Positions 45,723-50,513 of a DNA stretch of 50,513 nucleotides are shown here, in pieces; within the stretch, counting starts at the first letter, position 1, and each line of letters begins with the position of its first letter. The notes under the pieces were generated by a model. It searched no databases and was not told the origin of the DNA. It saw only the letters and a list, made by a program, of their open reading frames with translations. Source of the DNA: an uncultured Oleispira sp. (lineage in GTDB: Bacteria; Pseudomonadota; Gammaproteobacteria; Pseudomonadales; Oceanobacteraceae); assembly GCA_913061415.1 (NCBI GenBank), contig CAJXUD010000006.1, positions 127,505 through 178,017 on the forward strand, given 5' to 3'. The translations under genes were made by a program, and so were the position numbers.

Positions 45723-46652
45723 TTAAAGCTCGCTAAGTTCGAAGCTTAAGCGTTGCTGTTGTTTGGGTTCTACAATTTTGTGATCTGACATAACGTTAGC
45801 TGTTTCGATGCAATACATCTTGTTAAAATCCGCTGGACTGAACTGGCTTAGCCGCTTACTTTTATCAATCCAAGGATTCCAAATAACGGCGCTTTGGCTA
45901 TTAAAATTATTTAAGGTGAGTTGCAGGCCTGGCGACTCTACTCGTAATTGATATTCAGAATTTTCCTTGTCGCTTTCAGTAAAAAAATACAAACGATCGG
46001 TCTCTTCATTAAAACCAATTCTGCCTACCTGTTTCTTCTCTTTCCAGTTGTCTAGAGCATCGATATAAAGACTTGAGTGCGCATTATGGATATAGGTTTT
46101 AGTTATGTCGCTTGTTGGCAGGTAAGTGTGAAGTGCTTGGCTTATGGCAAAGCTTTCTATTCCAGTATTGGTAGTAATAAGTTCAACCATGAGGGTCTTC
46201 GAGAAGACAAAGCGTGCTTTTAAGTTAAACTCGTAAGGCCATATCTTTTTACTTTCGGGAGTCTCAGACAGTTCTAATATGATCTCAATGTATTCACAGC
46301 TTTCTATAATGGAATGTATTTCCCAAGGCTTTGAGCGAACGAAGCCATGGGCGCTAGACCGAGCTTCTGGCTTAGCCTGATCTTGAATGACCTTCGGGTT
46401 TTTGTCTAAGTTCCCAAACCAAGGCCAGCAAATTGGAATGCCGCCGCGTAATGGCTTACCTTGCTTGTATTCAACGCTATCGCTGAGCCAGAGTAAATTT
46501 TTCTGGTGTTTGTCACCTTTAGGACGGCTATTGGGCGTAAACTCAATCAGTTGAGCACCTTGTAATAATAGGGTAGCACTGAATAATGGATGCTCTACTT
46601 TGATAGCCTCCAGTTGATCCATTTTTACCGTTTGGCAAAAAACATAGCTCAT
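45723..46652 (-). CDS. D-hexose-6-phosphate mutarotase, YeaD family
   Basis: This 309-aa protein is an aldose-1-epimerase-like enzyme expected to interconvert anomers of glucose-6-phosphate. Family motifs are LLQGAQLIEFTP, PLRGGIPICWPWFG, SSAHGFVRSKPWEI, ALHTYL and the late MYCIETANV; the two His and the Glu in these fit the active site. Length is typical of YeaD (about 294). AGGA precedes the ATG. It is not next to a glycolytic operon. Confidence 0.92.
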   Translation of the reverse strand: MSYVFCQTVKMDQLEAIKVEHPLFSATLLLQGAQLIEFTPNSRPKGDKHQKNLLWLSDSVEYKQGKPLRGGIPICWPWFGNLDKNPKVIQDQAKPEARSSAHGFVRSKPWEIHSIIESCEYIEIILELSETPESKKIWPYEFNLKARFVFSKTLMVELITTNTGIESFAISQALHTYLPTSDITKTYIHNAHSSLYIDALDNWKEKKQVGRIGFNEETDRLYFFTESDKENSEYQLRVESPGLQLTLNNFNSQSAVIWNPWIDKSKRLSQFSPADFNKMYCIETANVMSDHKIVEPKQQQRLSFELSEL

Positions 46653-46714
46653 GAATATCGTCCTAATCTATAATCAGTTCTTTAATGCCGTTAATATAGC
46701 GGAAAATCTCTCTC

Positions 46715-47272
46715 TTGAATAAACCCATTGTGAATAAAAAAGATTTATTAACTCAGCTTATTACACATCTGCAGCAAGAAATTGATGCGACACTTAATGC
46801 GGTAAATGAAGCACACGCCTTGGCTTCGCATGAGCAGAGTAAGCCCGAAAATCAATACGATACGTTGGCGTTAGAAGCGGCGTATTTAGCGCATGGGCAG
46901 TCTGAGCGAATTGCTGAGCTTCAGCGGCAGGTCATGCTGTTAAATCATTTTGAATTTTTAGATTATAGTGAAGAAAGTCGAATCACGATTGGAGCTTTGG
47001 TTTGCATACAAGAGTTAGAGGACGATTCTCTAGCGGCTTCGCCACAGTGGTTTTGGGTGCTTCCCGTTGCAGGTGGTCAGGTGCTAAGTTTGAATGTACT
47101 TGGATTTAGTTGTGATAGTTTGAATAGTGATAGTCTAAATGACATTGAGGTTCGAACAATAACGGCAAAAGCGCCTTTGGCTGAAAAATTACTGGGTTGT
47201 AATTTAGGTGATGAAGTTGTGCTTAATCTTGGGCACAAAAAAAAGCAGTTCGAGGTTATCGAACTGCTTTAA
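46715..47272 (+). CDS. GreA/GreB-family-like protein
   Basis: The N-terminal ~75 residues look like a Gre coiled coil, including the turn PENQYDTLALEAAYLAHGQ, and the C-terminus (ITAKAPLAEKLLGCNLGDEVVLNL) matches the Gre FKBP-like domain. The acidic tip residues of GreA are not clearly kept, so cleavage stimulation is doubtful. Similar short proteins are annotated in Pseudomonas as GreAB-like factors. The start is TTG 46715 or GTG 46730; neither has a strong site. The 3' end of the frame forms a terminator. Confidence 0.8.
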   Translation: MNKPIVNKKDLLTQLITHLQQEIDATLNAVNEAHALASHEQSKPENQYDTLALEAAYLAHGQSERIAELQRQVMLLNHFEFLDYSEESRITIGALVCIQELEDDSLAASPQWFWVLPVAGGQVLSLNVLGFSCDSLNSDSLNDIEVRTITAKAPLAEKLLGCNLGDEVVLNLGHKKKQFEVIELL

Positions 47273-47277
47273 TTTTT
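47242..47277. terminator. Terminator overlapping the end of the Gre-like gene
   Basis: AAAGCAGTTCGA (47242-47253) pairs perfectly with TCGAACTGCTTT (47259-47270) around a 5-base loop, flanked by A-run and T-run. The stop codon is in the right arm. It can end transcription from both the Gre-like gene and the convergent rnt gene. Confidence 0.92.
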
Positions 47278-47334
47278 ATTAAACTTGATCGGTACTTAGT
47301 TTAATTGTGATTAAACCATCCGCATTCAATAAAA

Positions 47335-48012
47335 TTATTTGAACATGTCAGCGAAACTTTCTTCTGGACCGTCAGATATTTCTTTAAGCGGCCAGCCGCC
47401 AAGTTCTTTCCAGCGATTTACAATGTAGCAAAATAACTCTGCTGTTTTCCAAGTATCGTAGGCTGCTGAGTGTGCTTCTTTGTTATCGAAATCAATGTCG
47501 GCAAGCATGCAAGACTTAGCCAATACTGTATGCCCAAGTGACAATGCACTTAAACTTGCGGTGTCGAAGCTCGAGAAGGGGTGGAATGGATCGCGTTTTA
47601 TTTCGGTGCGCTCAATCGCTTCTTTTAAGAAACCGTGATCGAAGTGTGCATTATGACCTACTAAAATCGCACGGTTACAACCTGTGGATTTTACTTCTTT
47701 ACGCACAAACTGAAGCATTTTAGTCATTGCTTCTTCCTCGCCTATGGCTTCACGAGAAGGATCAAAAGGATCAATGCCAGTAAAGTCTAAGGCTTCTTTT
47801 TCAAGGTTAGCACCTTCAAAAGGAATTACATTGGCATCGATGGCTTCGTGTGGATAAAGCCAACCGCTCTCGTCCATGCGAAGTGTAACCATGGCTATTT
47901 CTAATAAAGCATCGGTCTTGCAGTTAAAACCACCGGTTTCAACGTCGACGACCACGGGTAAAAATCCGCGGAAGCGTTGTGCCATTAGTGTTTTTTCTTT
48001 TTTCTCAGCCAC
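47335..48012 (-). CDS. rnt: Ribonuclease T
   Basis: RNase T is a DEDDh 3'-5' exoribonuclease that trims tRNA ends. Motifs are PVVVDVETGGFN, VGHNAHFDHGFL and the late HSAAYDTWKTAELF with its catalytic His/Asp. The start is GTG at 48012 with AAGGA upstream; the ATG at 47985 would give a slightly shorter form. Length 225 is normal. Gene order rnt-pyrC-motY is the same as in Pseudomonas aeruginosa. Confidence 0.97.
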   Translation of the reverse strand: MAEKKEKTLMAQRFRGFLPVVVDVETGGFNCKTDALLEIAMVTLRMDESGWLYPHEAIDANVIPFEGANLEKEALDFTGIDPFDPSREAIGEEEAMTKMLQFVRKEVKSTGCNRAILVGHNAHFDHGFLKEAIERTEIKRDPFHPFSSFDTASLSALSLGHTVLAKSCMLADIDFDNKEAHSAAYDTWKTAELFCYIVNRWKELGGWPLKEISDGPEESFADMFK

Positions 48013-48063
48013 TGAGTAATTCCTTAAGCGATTGTTCGCACGATTAGCTATTTAAATCTTATG

Positions 48064-49101
48064 TTATTTAGCAACTTGCCAGCGAATCACTTCGCCGGCT
48101 TTAATTGGAACGATTACATCACCCGCGAATGCCATTTCGCTTGGTACGGTCCAGTCTTTTCTATCTAAAGTAATAGTATCGGTATTTCTAGGTAAGTTAT
48201 AGAAGTCTGCACCAAAGTGACTTGCAAAACCTTCTAATTTGTCTAAAGCACCTAAGTCTTCAAAAATTTCAGCGTACAATTCAATCGCAGCAAAAGCGCT
48301 GAAGCAGCCCGCACAACCACAAGCAGATTCTTTGGCGCCCTTTGCATGAGGCGCTGAGTCGGTTCCCAAGAAGAATTTAGGGTTGCCACTAATAGCAACT
48401 TCCTGCAATTTTTGTTGGTGAATATTGCGTTTTAAAATAGGTAAGCAATAGAAGTGAGGTTTAATACCGCCGACTAGCATGTGATTACGATTGTAGGCGA
48501 GGTGTTGAACAGTAATGGTTGCCGCTACATTTGGGCCCGCTTGCTCAACAAACTCAGCCGCATCTTTAGTTGTTATGTGTTCGAAAACAACTCTAAGATT
48601 TGGATGACGCGCTAGGGTGGGCTTCATAACGTCATCAATGAAACGTTTTTCGCGGTCAAAAACATCAATATCATCATGTGTCACTTCACCATGAATCAAG
48701 AGCGGCATTTCGTTTTCAGCCAATGCTTCTAGTACTGGATCAAGCTTCTCTAAATCGGTTACGCCCGAGTCTGAATTGGTGGTTGCGCCTGCAGGGTAAA
48801 GCTTAGCGGCAACAATGTTCGAGCTTAATTTAGCAGCATGAATCATATCGGGGGTGGTGCGGTCAGTAAGGTAAAGCACCATTAATGGTTCAAACTGACT
48901 GCCTTCAGGGCGCTGATCTAAAATACGCTGGCGATACTCTAATGCTTGGCGAGCATACATAATAGGGGGTTGTAGATTTGGCATAATAATCGCGCGGCCC
49001 ATATAAGCAGCCGTTGCGGGTACGGTGTACTTTAAAGCTTCACCATCGCGTAGGTGTAAGTGCCAATCATCAGGACGTGTGATGGTGAGTTGCTGTGTCA
49101 T
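48064..49101 (-). CDS. pyrC: Dihydroorotase PyrC
   Basis: PyrC closes carbamoyl-aspartate to dihydroorotate in pyrimidine synthesis. The metal-binding start [12 protein letters not shown], the carboxylated-lysine region [34 protein letters not shown] and [16 protein letters not shown] identify the class II enzyme. Length 345 is typical. AAGG precedes the ATG. It is divergent from motY, with 129 bases between them. Confidence 0.98.
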   Translation of the reverse strand: MTQQLTITRPDDWHLHLRDGEALKYTVPATAAYMGRAIIMPNLQPPIMYARQALEYRQRILDQRPEGSQFEPLMVLYLTDRTTPDMIHAAKLSSNIVAAKLYPAGATTNSDSGVTDLEKLDPVLEALAENEMPLLIHGEVTHDDIDVFDREKRFIDDVMKPTLARHPNLRVVFEHITTKDAAEFVEQAGPNVAATITVQHLAYNRNHMLVGGIKPHFYCLPILKRNIHQQKLQEVAISGNPKFFLGTDSAPHAKGAKESACGCAGCFSAFAAIELYAEIFEDLGALDKLEGFASHFGADFYNLPRNTDTITLDRKDWTVPSEMAFAGDVIVPIKAGEVIRWQVAK

Positions 49102-49155
49102 GTATAAAACCTTAGCTAAACTGTAAATATATGCGGGTATTGTACCTCAACTACC

Positions 49156-49182
49156 TTAACTTAATGAAGTTTTGGCCGATAA
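49156..49182 (+). promoter_or_regulatory. Sigma-28 (FliA) promoter candidate for motY
   Basis: GCCGATAA at 49175-49182 is identical to the sigma-28 -10 consensus, and TTAACTTA lies exactly 11 bases upstream, matching 5 of 8 positions of TAAAGTTT. It is about 48 bases before the motY ATG. The other GCCGATAA copies in this window are inside genes and lack a -35. Confidence 0.7.
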
Positions 49183-49230
49183 CCTATTAGGTTTTAGTAT
49201 TCTAGTGATCAATTGAGATGTTTATTTATT

Positions 49231-50166
49231 ATGCGTAATGATGTGTTCTATTCCTTTTTAGCTCGGTTAGCAGCAATCTTCTTTGCCTTACTTGGGCTGT
49301 TGTCTATTTCATTGGAGTCGATGGCGCTGCAATACGGTAGTGGAATTGAGAATACTGATTGGAAAATTTCAGGGTCTATCTTCGAATGTCGATTTGAACA
49401 AACTCTACCTGAGTATGGCACTGCCGTATTTTACCATGAGGCAGGTGAAGATATTGTATTTCAACTGGAGACTCGTAAAAATCTGATGAAGACGGGAAGG
49501 GCGGGTATTTCAATTACTCCTGCGCCTTGGCATCCCAGTAAAAAATCAGAACACCTAGGGTTTGCTGATTTGATTGATGATAAACCTAACCTAGAATTAG
49601 ACTCAGAGCGCAGTAATCAATTTCTACATGCTCTTTTAGAAGGGAAGCAGCCTGCTATTACAAGACGAACCTATTATGATGAATCTAAATATATAGAAAT
49701 TAATTTGTCAGCGATTCATTTTAAAGACTATTACTACAAGTACTTAAAGTGTACTGATCAACTTCTACCTGTGAATTTCTCACAAGTATCACGCAATAAA
49801 ATATACTTTGGTGGTGGTAAAGAAGGGTTGAGTCCTGAAGATGAAGAGCTATTAGATCGTATAATCTATTATATGGGGCAAGATCCAAGAGTCTTTGCTC
49901 TTTATATAGATGGGCACTCTGATAATAGGGGGCGCAGATATGATAATAGACAACTGTCTAAAAGAAGGGCTGAGTCGGTTGAGCGCTACCTAATAAAGAA
50001 GGGAATAAACCCTGACATGATTACCCTAAGATTTCACGGGCAAAGATATCCAATAGCCTCAAACAATACTTCGAAAGGTCGAGCTACCAATAGAAGGGTA
50101 ACCATTCGTTTGGAGATGCGTGAAGATATGGAAATCCCTGAAGAGCTGTTATTTGTGCCTGACTAA
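49231..50166 (+). CDS. motY: Flagellar T-ring protein MotY
   Basis: MotY is a periplasmic protein that fixes stators around the polar motor. It has a signal peptide near residues 8-31 (LARLAAIFFALLGLLSI), a MotY N-domain (PEYGTAVFYHEAGEDIVFQL, ISITPAPWHP as in Vibrio MotY) and a C-terminal OmpA-like domain (LYIDGHSDNRGRRYDNRQLS, NRRVTIRL). The frame opens at TTG 49213; I prefer ATG 49231 (311 aa). The OmpA part could suggest a generic porin, but the N-domain and the pyrC/rnt neighbourhood support MotY. It is separated from the flagellar cluster by 30 kb. Confidence 0.88.
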   Translation: MRNDVFYSFLARLAAIFFALLGLLSISLESMALQYGSGIENTDWKISGSIFECRFEQTLPEYGTAVFYHEAGEDIVFQLETRKNLMKTGRAGISITPAPWHPSKKSEHLGFADLIDDKPNLELDSERSNQFLHALLEGKQPAITRRTYYDESKYIEINLSAIHFKDYYYKYLKCTDQLLPVNFSQVSRNKIYFGGGKEGLSPEDEELLDRIIYYMGQDPRVFALYIDGHSDNRGRRYDNRQLSKRRAESVERYLIKKGINPDMITLRFHGQRYPIASNNTSKGRATNRRVTIRLEMREDMEIPEELLFVPD

Positions 50167-50513
50167 GTGGCTAAGGTGCTCTAATAGCAATCTTGCTGTT
50201 AAATCCATGCATATGCTGTTAAATCCATTCATATATAGGTGGCTAGATTCTAGTAGTTCTAATTATCATGAATTGATTGATGGTGAATCAACTGCTTGTG
50301 TATCTATAACTAGCGCATCCATAACAAATAGCCTGAATAATAAATTCAAATTCCATGGCAATCTCCAAAATATGGCCTAGGCTGTAAGTCTCAGTTTGAG
50401 ATAGTTCTATTTTTGAATGAAATAGAACGTCTCTCGTCTAAATCTGATCTTTTTGGGTTTATTTCCAGAAAGCAGTTGACGGGGCTGTGGATAAGCGTAT
50501 TATTCGCCGCCTG
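50167..50513. other. 347-bp right-edge region without a confident gene
   Basis: Open frames here are short and have no ribosome site or recognisable protein. It contains a 20-bp tandem repeat, a 9-bp hairpin (GTTCTATTT/AAATAGAAC, 50404-50428, with outer GAGA/TCTC pairing) and a single perfect DnaA box (TGTGGATAA, 50486-50494). A frame open on the minus strand from the right edge to about 50393, or one beginning at GTG 50488, could be the edge of a gene, but too little is visible. Confidence 0.6.
50194..50233 (+). repeat. 20-bp tandem repeat, two copies, after motY
   Basis: TGCTGTTAAATCCATGCATA (50194-50213) is followed directly by the same unit with one mismatch (CATTCATA, 50214-50233). It lies 27 bases after the motY stop. 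Confidence 0.9.

Noticed and set aside
50120-50380. 86-aa frame after motY
   Set aside because: It begins inside motY in another frame and runs through a tandem repeat; no ribosome site or family features.
50486-50494. Single DnaA box at the right edge
   Set aside because: One perfect 9-mer is expected by chance at this scale, and there are no clustered boxes or AT-rich unwinding region to suggest an origin.

Overview
The window looks like chromosome from a motile marine gammaproteobacterium. Gene order matches the polar-flagellum and chemotaxis blocks of Pseudomonas, Vibrio and Shewanella. The modest GC content, the protein flavour and the rnt-pyrC-motY linkage fit an Oceanospirillales-type organism (Oleispira/Thalassolituus-like). 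The genus is my inference; no 16S or other marker is present.

Bases 1-18930 are one long plus-strand flagellar/chemotaxis locus: the end of fliM, then fliN-fliO-fliP-fliQ-fliR-flhB (export gate and C-ring), flhA, flhF-fleN-fliA (polar placement, flagellar number, sigma-28), cheY-cheZ-cheA-cheB, a MotC/MotD-type stator pair, parC, a small unrecognised 108-aa gene, parP, cheW and a DUF2802/FipA gene. FlhF, FleN, FipA, ParC and ParP together indicate a single polar flagellum with polar chemoreceptor arrays. A matching motY lies far away at 49.2 kb beside pyrC and rnt, behind a good candidate sigma-28 promoter, so it is probably controlled by the FliA made at 9.0 kb.

Bases 19.1-22.5 kb hold mixed single genes: a small secreted or anchored protein, an AraC-type regulator, an outer-membrane protein of unknown family, a Bcp peroxiredoxin and a 92-aa conserved-looking protein. 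Bases 22.6-26.6 kb (minus strand) are the class Ia ribonucleotide reductase operon nrdA-nrdB-yfaE. Its 541-bp upstream region carries a tandem NrdR-box-like pair and a tandem DnaA-box pair. At 27.2-29.6 kb is an RstA/RstB-like two-component system with a strong terminator between regulator and kinase; the kinase apparently starts at an AUU codon.

Bases 29.7-35.2 kb contain metR, an Aer-like energy-taxis receptor, glpK and a membrane GGDEF protein with a degenerate active site but an intact RxxD I-site. Bases 35.4-37.5 kb are argD-argF (minus strand), with a possible leader peptide and terminator ahead of argD. Then follow a full-length fused 5-oxoprolinase, a CGFS glutaredoxin, a FecA-like TonB receptor behind a Fur-box-like promoter, a LysR regulator, a YeaD-type mutarotase, a GreA/B-like protein, rnt, pyrC and motY. 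I saw no tRNA, rRNA, insertion sequence, prophage or CRISPR. The most unusual small-scale theme is short perfect tandem repeats of 12-20 bp just after several stop codons, plus one inside parP.
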